Positions 1-8,686 of a DNA stretch of 19,040 nucleotides are shown here, piece by piece. This stretch comes from XYA12-FULL-58-9 sp001798605 (GTDB lineage Bacteria > Myxococcota > XYA12-FULL-58-9), in assembly GCA_036736205.1 (NCBI GenBank), contig DAINMX010000114.1:1-19040 (forward strand), given 5' to 3'. Position 1 is the first letter of the stretch. Every line of letters starts with the position of its first letter. Under the pieces are notes generated by a model. It was not told where the DNA came from, ran no database searches, and saw only the letters and a program-made list of their open reading frames with translations. A program made the translations under genes and the position numbers.

Positions 1-116
1 GTGTCGCCCCACTGGTTTGTGTCGCCCCACTGGTTTGTGTCACCCCACTGGTTTGTGTCACCAGCTTGATGGGTGTCGCCCCACTGGTTTGTGTCTCCAG
101 CTTGGTGGGTGTCACC
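1..116 (-). repeat. 18-bp in-frame tandem repeat (6.4 copies) coding for hexapeptides
   Basis: The period is 18 bp. The GDTNQW copies differ from one another only at the third base of the Gly codon, which points to recent expansion. A variant unit encoding GDTHQA is interspersed at the first and third positions. Because 18 is a multiple of 3, copy-number change lengthens or shortens the protein without a frameshift. The array continues past base 1, so the true copy number is unknown. Confidence 0.85.
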
Positions 117-212
117 GTAGAACGAAGTCGGGATCTTCGTCGGACCGTTCTTGTCGCTGCAGGCGGTCCAAAGAAATGCGAGGGCGATGGTGAGGGTAAT
201 GCGATTCAACAT
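1..212 (-). CDS. Partial lipoprotein with GDTNQW/GDTHQA hexapeptide repeats (3' end off the window)
   Basis: Reading the minus strand from an ATG at 212 gives 70 codons open to the window edge. The first 18 residues form a short lipoprotein signal peptide: MLNR, then a hydrophobic stretch, then WTAC, so Cys18 is the likely lipidated residue. After a short linker, residues 33-70 are six hexapeptides plus the start of a seventh, in the order GDTHQA, GDTNQW, GDTHQA, GDTNQW, GDTNQW, GDTNQW. An in-frame ATG at 224 exists, but an AGGA lies almost against it; the same AGGA is about 12 nt from the ATG at 212, which I prefer. The gene is divergent from the giant lipoprotein at 466. I know no named family for this repeat. 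Export to the outer or inner membrane is inferred from the signal only; function is unknown. Confidence 0.66.
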   Translation of the reverse strand, partial: MLNRITLTIALAFLWTACSDKNGPTKIPTSFYGDTHQAGDTNQWGDTHQAGDTNQWGDTNQWGDTNQWGD

Positions 213-465
213 GGGTGGTACCATTTCCTGATTCTATGAGTCACTTCGTGTGCGGCTGCCTATCAACCACAACGCCAAGGTTTCGCCACCATAGCAGATA
301 TCGGCCCAAATGGCAGGCTGTTGTTTACTTTGACTTACTTTGACTTCCTTTGACTGCAGGTGCTGCGCTAGGGTTTGCGGGCGCGGGTGGGGGACATGCA
401 AGGTGGATGGTGCGTGCCGTTGGACGTCATTCTTTGGGGCGTGTGTTGGTCTCCTGGAGTCAATC
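213..465. promoter_or_regulatory. Divergent intergenic region with 10-bp phased TTGACTT repeats
   Basis: This stretch separates the minus-strand lipoprotein from the plus-strand giant lipoprotein and must hold both promoters. No convincing -35/-10 pair was found for either. The one clear structure is at 328-355: three TTTGACT elements at a 10-bp period (cTTTGACTTA, cTTTGACTTC, cTTTGACTGC). Repeats spaced one helical turn apart would present the same DNA face, as activator sites often do. That role is inference. The remainder shows nothing recognisable. Confidence 0.3.
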
Positions 466-3400
466 ATGGTTTCCCTCTCAGGTCGTTTTTTAGGTTGCCC
501 TCTCGCAAATACCCGGTTTTGCCGACCGGGCGCACTCGCCTTGACTGCCTTTGCGTTGCTCCTGTCCGTGAACTCGGGATGTGGCCCTGAGTTCTCAGTG
601 CCGGACGATGCAACCATCGCCTGCCGAGACACGAGCGAATGTCCCAGTGACCGGATCTGCAAAGTAGGCCGGTGTTGGGCCGCCGATGCCAACCAAGCTC
701 CGGTTGTGGTCGTCGGTGCCATCGCTCGCTCGGTCTCGAGTATTGAGATCCCGGTTCAGGTTTTTGACGCCGAGGGCGATGACGTCGATCTCGCTGTTGC
801 TCTCGAGGTCGCGGCGAGTGACGACGGCGGGGGGGCAGGAGTTGGAACACCCATCGAGACCATCCCCGCCGCGGTCGTGGGATCGGCTCAGGGCACCGCC
901 GCCACACTGTCCTTCGCCGCTGCAACCCATTTTGCTTCGGACGCGTATCAACCGCACCTGTGGATTCATATCACCCCCTCGGATGGCAAGAATGAAGGCG
1001 TCACCGCTAACTCGGCGGCGTTTGCCTTCGGCAATGATGCCCCTCACATTCAGGAAGTGGCCTTCGACGGTGGTCGGGTGTCGGGCAACGCTGTGGTCCG
1101 TCTGCGCATCGATGACAGTGCGAGCGACGCCGTGGAGATCTCCAGTTTTGAGGTTTCACCGACGGGGGATTTCACCGACACCGTCACCGTGCCCCTCGAA
1201 GGTGGAGCTGGGCAGAGCTTTCCCAGTGGATCTCTCACCGGCATTGCCACATCGGCCGCTGGCAATCCGCACAGCGTCACTTGGAATACCTCCCTGTCGG
1301 TGGCCGAAGACGCACAACATGCGGTCGTGCGAGTCAAAGTTCGCGACGGTTTTGGCGCCGAGTCCTTGGTTCTGTCTTCCGCGGCATTTGAGATCGACAA
1401 TCTGGATCACGCCCCCGTTCTTGCACTGTCTGCGCCCCCAGGCGTGCCGGCACCGGGCGCGACGGTCAGCGGTGATGTGAGGCTCGCCTACACCCTGGTC
1501 GATGCCGATGAGGATCCTTCTCTGCTCATCGTCGATGTCTGGGATGCTGCCGCCACTCCACCCACATGGGTGCCGGCCAGCATGGGCGAGGGCGGCGATG
1601 GGTTTCGGGACCTCGCATCCTCGACCACCGAGCGTGTTTTCGTATGGAGCTCGTTGCAGCTCGGCAATACCATAACGGGCGACGTCCAGCTGCGCTTTCA
1701 AGCATTTGGTTACGTTCCCTCTGAGGCCGTGATGACCGCCTCGTTCACCGTCGACAATCGGCTGCCGTCTAACGTCGCACCGGTGGTGGCCATCGGTGAG
1801 GTCGGGCAAGCATGCGCGGGCCGTTGCCTCGGAACAGTTCCCGTGCCCTTCCTTCTCAACGACGCCAACTTTGGCGACACAATCGCCATAGGTGTTGACT
1901 ATCGCCTCGATGGAGCGTGCTCCGCGGATACCGGCTGGCTCACCGCGAACCCCGCTCTGACAAGCTGTGCCCGTGAGGGACTCACCAACGGCAATTGGAC
2001 CTTTGTCTGGGACGCCACCGCCGATCTCGCGACCATTGGGGTTGGCACCGCAACGGGAACAGATACCGTCCTTGCGCCTCAAGCCAATGTCTGCTTGCGC
2101 ATTTCCCCGACCGACGACTCCGGCGATCCGGCAACCGCGTTCGGTTTGCCCGATGTCTCGGCGCGGTTTGCCGTTGGCAACAAGGCGCCCGTGTTGACCA
2201 TCGCGGCGCTCGAGGGCGAGACCGGTGCCATCGCCGTCGGATTCTTCCTCGAGGATGCATCCGCAGACCTTGCCGGCATTGATGTCGAGTTCCGCTTCGA
2301 TGGCGATGATGACGATGTTCTCCCGGAAGACCTGTGGCGACGTGCGAAGATCTCCCTCGGAGCGATGGACGCGCTCGCAACCGACCCTCTTGCCCCGGGA
2401 CGTGCGCACGTGGTGGTTTGGGATTCCCTCACCGCGAGCGACGACACGCACCCCGAGAACGAACAGGGCATTGGCACCCGTGCCGAGACCGCCGTCGAAA
2501 TTCGCCTGCGTGCCCACGATGGACCGGCCGCGGCGGTGACACATTTCGGTGAGTGGCAAGTTCGTGCGCTCAACGTGTCCAACCAGAGTCCGCCGCGGAT
2601 CGAGGGCGTCTACATCAAGAGCGATGGCGGTGGCCTGCGAGTGGGCGCCATTCCCATCGTCTATCGGTTGGTGGACGAGCAGAGTGACGCCGCGGATATC
2701 GAGGTCGAGTCTTCCCGGGATGGGGGCAGTTCCTGGTGGTCATGCACTGAATACCGACAAGCTGCCAGCGAGGGGCGCTACGGCCTCGCTGCGGCACCAG
2801 GCGGAAGTGACGGGGGTGGCAGGTTGCACGTGTTCACCTGGGAATCCACGGCGGACATGTTCTACGCCTTCGACAAAACGCTGGTACGCATGCGCGCCGC
2901 CAGCACCGTCGGCGGCGTTGGCCCCTGGACCCTGGTGTTGCCGGCGAGTTGGGTGGGCCCACCGGACGGCGTGGGCTTTGGCAGCGGCAGCTTGCCCTTT
3001 CCCGATTCCGGCTCCTATTCCGAGGGATTTGACACCCTCGGTGGCGAGGCCGGAGATCTCAATGGCGACGGCGCCCTTGATATCGTCTTTGGTGAGAAGC
3101 ACTGGACGAGCGTCGCGGTTTCCCTCGGGGTGATTGGCGGCGATGGCGTCGCCACGGGAAGCTTTGATCGGGCAACTCTTTTTTCTCTGCCCTCGGGCAA
3201 TCAACCGCGGGACGTGACCCTTGCCGATCTCGACGGCGATGGCCAGAGGGACGCGGCTGTGGCCGCCTGCGCCCATCACATCTACGGTGGCATGGCTATG
3301 GACTCGTTGCGCGTCATGCTCGGAGACGGCAGCGGCAACTTGATCACCCCTGCGCAAATCTTTGGTTTGAGCGCCGGGGACTGTCCCCGTTCCATTGTCA

Positions 3401-6165
3401 CCGCTGATCTCAATCAAGACACGATCGCTGATTTGATCATGGCCACCTCCATGGACCCCGGAACCGCAGGCAGTGGGGACCAGGGCAGTTCGGTTTCGAT
3501 CTTCTACGGCGAGGGCTCCGCCGCCGGTGGCGACTGGACGCTGTTGGCACCCCTCGACTACGCCACCGAACCCGCCGTCGACGATCCCCGGGCCCTCGTC
3601 ACCGGCGACTTCAACGAAGACGGCATTCTCGATCTGGCTGTGGCCAACGGCTCAATGTTGAATCTCGTCATCCTCGTCGGCAACGGTGCCCCCCATTGGG
3701 ATTTCACACCCCTCGGGGAGCGGCCGGGGATTGCGGATTTGAGCGCGGCGTTGGTGGAGATCTTCGCGGAAGACATGAATGTGGACGGACACCTCGACCT
3801 CGCCGTCATGGCCCGCGGCAGCGACGACGCGCTGGTTGTCTTTTCCGGCACCGGTGACGGTGCCTTCACCGTAGCGGCGCGCACGGACACCGATGTCCTG
3901 GCCGAGAGTTTCGCGCTTCTCGATTTGACCGGCAACGGCACCGCCGATGTGGTCACCGCCAACGGCACCCACAACGACTTTCTCATCGGGCTTGCGGCCG
4001 GTGCCGACGGAAGAGGAACGGGCGACTTCACTTGGAACATGAGCCTGAGCTCCGGAGCCACCACCCCGCGCAACCTGGTGATCGGTGACTTCAACGGCGA
4101 CAACATCCTCGATTTCGCCAGTGGTCCGAGCAACCACGGCGGTATCTATCCGGAACGTTTTGGCACGGTGTTCCTCAGTGAACCGGGACCCCCGATGATG
4201 GCGGACCACCTCTCACCGTCGACGAGTTACAGCACCCGGGTGTTACCATCGGACTTTGCACTCGCGGATGTCGACGCCGATGGTATTGTCGATGCCGTCT
4301 TTCCCCAGGCCACCACGGCTGCGCAAATACTGCGCGGGCGCGGTCAAGCTGGAGTCGGGGATGGGACGTTTCTCCCGCCGGCGGACGGGCCCACCGCCAA
4401 CTGGGATATTGTCGTCCCCGCCGACATCAACGGCGATTGGCTCATCGACCTTGTTTTTGCCGATGGGGGGAGTGTTACGACCTTTTTGGCAACAACGCCC
4501 GGGGTATTCTCCACCCCGATTGTTACCGGCGTTGGCTCGTGGCTCACGGCTTTGGCCCTGGCCGACATGAACAGGGATGGCATCCTCGACGTGGTGGGTG
4601 CCTACGGCGACACCACCTCGGGCACCTCTATCTATGTTTGGCCGGGCAACGGCAGTGACGGTGTCGGCGATGGCTCCTTTGCTGGTGGCGTCTTCGTCGG
4701 CTGGCAACAGGGAGCGAATCCGGCCGTGGCGGTGGGGGATTTCACCGGCGACGGCTTGTTGGACGTCGCGAGTGTCGCCGATGGGGGGGCGTGGTCACAG
4801 TTTCGGGTGTATGGCCAAGACGGGGGTGCACCGATGACCTTTTCCCCGGTACCGCAAACCTGCGGTCCCGATTCCGACGGCAGCTATTGTACGTTCGCGG
4901 CCGGTGCCCACGGGATGGCTACCGCCGATCTTACCGGCGACGGCGTGCTCGACCTGGTGCTAACCACCAACGACGGGCTGACGCTGTTGCCCGGGCTCGG
5001 TTCCCCCGGCCGGGGCAATGGCGACTTCGATGTGGTCAGTCTCGAAACCGGCCCACAAGACTTCGGCGTCGACATCGGCGATGTGGATGGCGATGGCATA
5101 CTGGATCTGCTGGTTGGCCGCGGTCAGGATGGCAGCGATGCCTTGCGCCTTTGGCCTGGCCAATCATCCCTCGGCGTTGCCACCGGCAGCTTCGGTCCGA
5201 GTGTTGCGGTTGACGCAACCAGCGTCCGTCGCACTGGGCTCGCCGATTTCAACGGCGATGGCATGCTCGACGTCGCGTATTCGCTCTACGACGACAACCG
5301 CATGGGCGTGCGGACGGGGCGGCAAACCAACAGGCGGGCGGTGTGGGTGCGACCGCTGCGAGGGCTCGGCAGCGACAATCTCGGCAATGTGTTGGGTGCC
5401 ATGGGCCTCGAGTCCGTCGGGCTGGATGCCTTTGGTGTCAGAGAGACGGCGGCGTTTGGTCTCAGGCGTTTGCACCATCTCAACACTGTGGGTAGCGGCG
5501 ATCCCAGAAGCCTGCCGACAAATGCCGCCGATTTCCGCGCGGCCCTCGGTCACAGCGACCTCACCTATTCACCGGCCTTGGTTTACATCACCGATGCATG
5601 GCACGCGGTCGGTGACGTTCGGCTCACCCGCGTCAGCGATCCCCATCCCGGCGACGCCACTGATACGGGCGAGCGCTTGCGGGTCGAAGCACGCATGGGC
5701 CCCCGCGCTCTTGGGGGTAGCACCAGCGACTTCTCACGGATCGGTTTGGATCTGAGTTCAACGGCCCTAGACCAAGAGCGCGGTGTCATCGTCGATCTGC
5801 CCATCCTTCTGGGGCGTAGCGACACGGACATCGGGGATGGTTCGGGCATTCATGTCTTTGCTCGGGTGACCGATTATGTGCGTGCCAACGAAGTCTGCTT
5901 TGACCCCATGGTCCCCCAGGGGCCATGCGATCTGCTGGGTGCCCCGCCAGAGGCCGCTCTATTTCTCCCCCGGATTCAGGAAGACGGCGCCTGGCGGGAC
6001 GTCATCATCGAGAAGGCCCGTTGGATCGAAATTCCCCCGGGCTCATTCACAGACGCGAGCCTCGGGCCACGTTTCGTGCTCGACCGATCTGGCAAGCAGG
6101 GTGAACGGCGGATAAGGGTGCTCACCGATCGTCTCGGAACCTTCCAAGCCTTCGTCGAGCCCTAA
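466..6165 (+). CDS. Giant lipoprotein: six Ig-like modules plus 14 FG-GAP/VCBS blades
   Basis: I chose the ATG at 466 (1,899 residues) because GGAG at 456-459 lies 6 nt upstream and a signal peptide follows at once. The reading frame is open further upstream, but that part looks non-coding. The signal peptide ends near Cys39 (VNSGC, a loose lipobox). A small knot follows at about residues 57-75 (C-x5-C-x5-C-x4-C). Six modules then start with N-x-A-P-type linkers at about residues 76, 190, 313, 436, 572 and 706; several contain a V/F-W-D/E-S/T motif, which suggests Ig/PKD/cadherin-like beta-sandwiches. From about 864 to 1605 there are 14 D-x-N-x-D-G-x-x-D calcium-binding motifs at 47-65 residue spacing, typical of FG-GAP/VCBS beta-propeller blades. 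The last ~290 residues match nothing I recognise. It is probably a surface-exposed adhesive or binding lipoprotein; the ligand is unknown. Confidence 0.9.
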   Translation: MVSLSGRFLGCPLANTRFCRPGALALTAFALLLSVNSGCGPEFSVPDDATIACRDTSECPSDRICKVGRCWAADANQAPVVVVGAIARSVSSIEIPVQVFDAEGDDVDLAVALEVAASDDGGGAGVGTPIETIPAAVVGSAQGTAATLSFAAATHFASDAYQPHLWIHITPSDGKNEGVTANSAAFAFGNDAPHIQEVAFDGGRVSGNAVVRLRIDDSASDAVEISSFEVSPTGDFTDTVTVPLEGGAGQSFPSGSLTGIATSAAGNPHSVTWNTSLSVAEDAQHAVVRVKVRDGFGAESLVLSSAAFEIDNLDHAPVLALSAPPGVPAPGATVSGDVRLAYTLVDADEDPSLLIVDVWDAAATPPTWVPASMGEGGDGFRDLASSTTERVFVWSSLQLGNTITGDVQLRFQAFGYVPSEAVMTASFTVDNRLPSNVAPVVAIGEVGQACAGRCLGTVPVPFLLNDANFGDTIAIGVDYRLDGACSADTGWLTANPALTSCAREGLTNGNWTFVWDATADLATIGVGTATGTDTVLAPQANVCLRISPTDDSGDPATAFGLPDVSARFAVGNKAPVLTIAALEGETGAIAVGFFLEDASADLAGIDVEFRFDGDDDDVLPEDLWRRAKISLGAMDALATDPLAPGRAHVVVWDSLTASDDTHPENEQGIGTRAETAVEIRLRAHDGPAAAVTHFGEWQVRALNVSNQSPPRIEGVYIKSDGGGLRVGAIPIVYRLVDEQSDAADIEVESSRDGGSSWWSCTEYRQAASEGRYGLAAAPGGSDGGGRLHVFTWESTADMFYAFDKTLVRMRAASTVGGVGPWTLVLPASWVGPPDGVGFGSGSLPFPDSGSYSEGFDTLGGEAGDLNGDGALDIVFGEKHWTSVAVSLGVIGGDGVATGSFDRATLFSLPSGNQPRDVTLADLDGDGQRDAAVAACAHHIYGGMAMDSLRVMLGDGSGNLITPAQIFGLSAGDCPRSIVTADLNQDTIADLIMATSMDPGTAGSGDQGSSVSIFYGEGSAAGGDWTLLAPLDYATEPAVDDPRALVTGDFNEDGILDLAVANGSMLNLVILVGNGAPHWDFTPLGERPGIADLSAALVEIFAEDMNVDGHLDLAVMARGSDDALVVFSGTGDGAFTVAARTDTDVLAESFALLDLTGNGTADVVTANGTHNDFLIGLAAGADGRGTGDFTWNMSLSSGATTPRNLVIGDFNGDNILDFASGPSNHGGIYPERFGTVFLSEPGPPMMADHLSPSTSYSTRVLPSDFALADVDADGIVDAVFPQATTAAQILRGRGQAGVGDGTFLPPADGPTANWDIVVPADINGDWLIDLVFADGGSVTTFLATTPGVFSTPIVTGVGSWLTALALADMNRDGILDVVGAYGDTTSGTSIYVWPGNGSDGVGDGSFAGGVFVGWQQGANPAVAVGDFTGDGLLDVASVADGGAWSQFRVYGQDGGAPMTFSPVPQTCGPDSDGSYCTFAAGAHGMATADLTGDGVLDLVLTTNDGLTLLPGLGSPGRGNGDFDVVSLETGPQDFGVDIGDVDGDGILDLLVGRGQDGSDALRLWPGQSSLGVATGSFGPSVAVDATSVRRTGLADFNGDGMLDVAYSLYDDNRMGVRTGRQTNRRAVWVRPLRGLGSDNLGNVLGAMGLESVGLDAFGVRETAAFGLRRLHHLNTVGSGDPRSLPTNAADFRAALGHSDLTYSPALVYITDAWHAVGDVRLTRVSDPHPGDATDTGERLRVEARMGPRALGGSTSDFSRIGLDLSSTALDQERGVIVDLPILLGRSDTDIGDGSGIHVFARVTDYVRANEVCFDPMVPQGPCDLLGAPPEAALFLPRIQEDGAWRDVIIEKARWIEIPPGSFTDASLGPRFVLDRSGKQGERRIRVLTDRLGTFQAFVEP
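3040..5290 (+). other. 14-copy FG-GAP/VCBS blade array within the giant lipoprotein
   Basis: Calcium-loop motifs begin at nt 3055, 3229, 3412, 3607, 3775, 3925, 4087, 4267, 4423, 4564, 4738, 4927, about 5083 and 5248. Most keep D-x-N/D/T-x-D-G-x-x-D. Degenerate ones include DLNQDTIAD, DLTGNGTAD and DINGDWLID. Spacing is 141-195 nt. Fourteen blades equals two seven-bladed propellers, as in integrin-alpha-like folds, though other closures are possible. Confidence 0.8.
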
Positions 6166-6213
6166 TCGCCGCGCTGCCGCACTCACCACCGTCGGCGGCC
6201 CTTTGCCGTCAAA

Positions 6214-6957
6214 TCACCCCAAGGTGATGATTTCACCCTGGGTAAGCAGGGGCAGCAGCGCGTCTCGGAGGTCCATACCGTCGGGATAGTGAATGAGCCG
6301 CAATTTGGAGCGAATGGGCTGGGGTAGGGCCAGCAGGTCATCGATGGATGTGTGTGCTGGCCCAAAGTTGGTCTCGTGAATAATGAGGTCAGCGTCTTTG
6401 ACAAAGTGGATGAGGTTGGGGTCGAAGGAAGTGTCACCGGAGAATCCCACAGTTTGGCCACCGGCATTTATGAGCAGCACGGTCGCGGGGATGTGATGAC
6501 GGGTGTAGCGCGCCTGAACATTGAAAGGGCCGATATTCACCGCGTCGTCAGTGTAAAGGGGCATCGGCTGGAAATAGTCTGTCAGTGCCATTGGGTGATG
6601 CCTCTCGCCATCCCAGAGGCTGCCCATGCCGCCGGCCAACCTCCCCCACAGATCTCGCGCGACATCAGGCAACATATGCAAACGCGGACGTGCCGATGCG
6701 GTGGCATGGCAGAAGAAACCGACGCCCTCAAGGCCATTCATGTGGTCGCCGTGGACATGGGTGACGATGAAATCGTTGATCTCCTGCACCTGTATTTGTC
6801 GACCAGAGATCTTGCGAAAATCACGCAGGACCGCGCGGTAGCGATCCGGACAATCGATGGCCAAGTAGACACCCTCACAGAACAGGAGGAGCGCGGTAGG
6901 GTAATAAACTTCCGAGAAGGTATCGCCGACGCCGAGGACGTTGATTTCCAAACTCAC
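6214..6957 (-). CDS. MBL-fold metal-dependent hydrolase (RNase Z-like branch)
   Basis: The protein has 247 residues and a GTG start. The metallo-beta-lactamase-fold metal motif H-x-H-x-D-H is THVHGDHMNG at residues 66-75 (His67, His69, Asp71, His72). It is followed by RHHIP (about 153-157), GDTSFD (Asp175) and LIHYPD (His223), so the two-zinc site looks complete. The order of motifs and the HETNFG...HTS stretch at 194-204 resemble RNase Z/ElaC-type and related phosphodiesterase MBL proteins, but I cannot assign a substrate. No signal peptide is visible, so it is cytoplasmic. The start overlaps the coaD stop by 4 nt (GTGA), so translation is probably coupled. It is the last gene of the operon and ends 48 nt from the convergent giant lipoprotein; I see no strong terminator hairpin between the two. 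Confidence 0.87.
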   Translation of the reverse strand: MSLEINVLGVGDTFSEVYYPTALLLFCEGVYLAIDCPDRYRAVLRDFRKISGRQIQVQEINDFIVTHVHGDHMNGLEGVGFFCHATASARPRLHMLPDVARDLWGRLAGGMGSLWDGERHHPMALTDYFQPMPLYTDDAVNIGPFNVQARYTRHHIPATVLLINAGGQTVGFSGDTSFDPNLIHFVKDADLIIHETNFGPAHTSIDDLLALPQPIRSKLRLIHYPDGMDLRDALLPLLTQGEIITLG

Positions 6958-7478
6958 GGCACCACCTCCGTTTTGCCATGGGGATGTGGGAGGTTTTGCT
7001 GCTCAGCGAGCTTTCTGACGAGTTGTTGCCAAACCAATGCAGGGCAATAGGCCGAGCCGTCCTCACCCCGCCGTGCCATCTCTTTGAGATTGCTGGAGCT
7101 CAGCCGTGACAACTCGGTGTGTGCGGGAACGAAGAAAGTTGTGACCTCTGGGGCGATGTTGCGATTGACGTTGGCGAGTTGGGTCTCGTAGTCGGCGTCG
7201 CTGGCGTCGCGGATGCCACGGATGAGAAACCCGGCACCGTGGGCGCGGGCGTATTCGACCACGAGACCCGTGGAGGTGTCGACAGCGACGTGTTCTAGGT
7301 GTTCGGTCGCCCCCTCGATCATTGCCTGGCGCTCGGCACCGTTAAACAGTGGGTGTTTGTCGGGGTTCACAGCCACCAAGACGATGAGTCGATCAAAGGC
7401 TTCAGCGGCCGCTTCGATCACCGACAGGTGCCCGGCGGTAATGGGATCGAAGGTGCCCGCGTAAACGGCTATGCGCAT
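6954..7478 (-). CDS. coaD: Phosphopantetheine adenylyltransferase
   Basis: This enzyme transfers AMP from ATP to 4'-phosphopantetheine, the penultimate step of coenzyme A synthesis, in the cytoplasm. The start at 7478 (174 residues) has AGGA 6 nt upstream and begins directly with MRIAVYAGTFDP; a start at 7499 would only add seven unlikely residues. Family hallmarks are present: the nucleotidyltransferase T-x-G-H motif (TAGH, residues 14-17), the RGIRD...DYETQLANVNR block (about 88-106) that binds pantetheine phosphate, and SSSNLKE (127-133), equivalent to the ISSS-x-VKE motif. The length is close to the usual ~160, with a slightly longer polar tail. It starts inside the permease gene (10-nt overlap) and its stop overlaps the MBL start. 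Placement behind a TetR-regulated permease is unusual for this housekeeping gene. Confidence 0.95.
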   Translation of the reverse strand: MRIAVYAGTFDPITAGHLSVIEAAAEAFDRLIVLVAVNPDKHPLFNGAERQAMIEGATEHLEHVAVDTSTGLVVEYARAHGAGFLIRGIRDASDADYETQLANVNRNIAPEVTTFFVPAHTELSRLSSSNLKEMARRGEDGSAYCPALVWQQLVRKLAEQQNLPHPHGKTEVVP

Positions 7479-8686
7479 TCCGCTTCCTTCTTTTCCCACT
7501 GCGCCTGTGGGAACAATCTAATGACGAACCACACCGACATACAGGAGGCAGCGGCGGACAGGGCGAAGTGGCTCACATAGCCGAGGTTGTTCGCCAAAAA
7601 TCCGCTCGCGCCCGAGGCGATGCCCGTGGCAATGACCACCAGGCTCGCCTGAATGGTGTAGTCTGTGGCGTTGGCACCCGGGCGACACCAGTCCATCATA
7701 CAGGTAAACAGGGCCGCGGTCGCCATGCCGCCGCAAAACGTTTCCGCACCGGCTATCGCGTAGAGGGTAGGGGTGCTTACCGCCGTGGTCGCCGGAATCG
7801 TGTAGGCACCGACTGCGGCGGCCTGCAACAAACCGAAGATGATGAGGGATTGTTTGCGTCCGAGCTTGACCACCAGTGCACCACCCACCAGCGCACCAGC
7901 AAGACCCATCAGTGAGCCCACGGTGCCCATGAGCCAACCAATGTCGTCGAGCTCGAGGCCGACATCTACGAGGAAGGGACGAAGCATGGCTGAGGCGAGG
8001 GCGTCACCGGCTTTGTAAGTGAAGACGAGCGCCACGATGGGAAGGATGCCCGGCCTCTTGAGAAAACTCAAGATGCTCGGCGTCGGTACGGCCACGGAAT
8101 TGTCGACGGGGGCTTCCCGGTGTAACCACACCGGCACACTGGCGAGGCCGATGATGGCTGCCATGGCGAAGAAGGTACCTTGCCAGCCGATATCCTCGTG
8201 AACGATCAGCAGGAATCCCCCGCCCACAATCATTCCCAAGCGATAGCCGGCCACCTGAATGCCATTGGCGAGCCCCCTCTCCGGTGGGGTGAGGATGTCG
8301 ACGGCGAGGCCATCGGCGGCGATGTCCTGGGTGGCGCTCAACAGGTTCGAGATGAACATGGCACCCAGCATGACCATGAGAGCCTCGGGTGGAAGGAGCC
8401 CCACAGAGATCAGCGTGAAGACCGTTATTGCCTGCAGCGGCAGTATCCAACTGCGTCGGCGGCCCAAACGTTTGCTGCCGTAGCGATCGACAAAGGGTGC
8501 CCAGAGAAACTTCAAGGCCCAGGGGAGGGCGAGAATGGTGGTCAGCCCAATGGCCTCGAGGGAGTAATGCTGCTTGCGCATAAATACGGGCAGGGCCTGG
8601 GTGAAAAAGCCAAAGGGCAGCCCTTGGGACAGATACAGGGTGCTCAGAAGGCCCAGTTTGCGGACGGTCTGCCCTCTGGTGGTCAT
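7469..8686 (-). CDS. AmpG-like MFS permease
   Basis: The protein has 405 residues and about 12 predicted membrane helices. It belongs to the AmpG / acetyl-CoA transporter branch of the major facilitator superfamily. Supporting stretches are YLSQGLPFGFF in helix 1, LPWALKFLWAPFVDRYG (the AmpG-type FLWAP-x-x-DRY) after helix 2, ATQDIAADGLAVDIL in helix 4 and YRLGMIVGGG in helix 5. AmpG imports anhydro-muropeptides for cell-wall recycling; relatives carry acetyl-CoA or siderophores, so the substrate here is open. The ATG overlaps the tetR stop by 4 nt (ATGA). The C-terminus overlaps the start of coaD. As the first gene after the regulator, it is the likely main target of repression. Confidence 0.85.
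   Translation of the reverse strand: MTTRGQTVRKLGLLSTLYLSQGLPFGFFTQALPVFMRKQHYSLEAIGLTTILALPWALKFLWAPFVDRYGSKRLGRRRSWILPLQAITVFTLISVGLLPPEALMVMLGAMFISNLLSATQDIAADGLAVDILTPPERGLANGIQVAGYRLGMIVGGGFLLIVHEDIGWQGTFFAMAAIIGLASVPVWLHREAPVDNSVAVPTPSILSFLKRPGILPIVALVFTYKAGDALASAMLRPFLVDVGLELDDIGWLMGTVGSLMGLAGALVGGALVVKLGRKQSLIIFGLLQAAAVGAYTIPATTAVSTPTLYAIAGAETFCGGMATAALFTCMMDWCRPGANATDYTIQASLVVIATGIASGASGFLANNLGYVSHFALSAAASCMSVWFVIRLFPQAQWEKKEAECA

Noticed and set aside
1..118. Multiple terminal repeats of an insertion sequence
   Set aside because: The array first looked like IS-end repeats, but it is in frame with a minus-strand signal peptide and encodes regular hexapeptides without stops.
340..465. 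N-terminal extension of the giant lipoprotein frame
   Set aside because: The frame is open, but a ribosome site and signal peptide fit the ATG at 466, and the upstream translation (Cys/Trp/Gly-rich) is unlike a signal peptide.
1156..2559. Long minus-strand frame inside the giant lipoprotein gene
   Set aside because: It is a shadow frame caused by high GC at third positions; the plus-strand protein has clear domains here.
6166..6213. Bidirectional terminator between the convergent giant lipoprotein and MBL genes
   Set aside because: Only a 4-bp CGGC/GCCG stem can be drawn and there is no T run.
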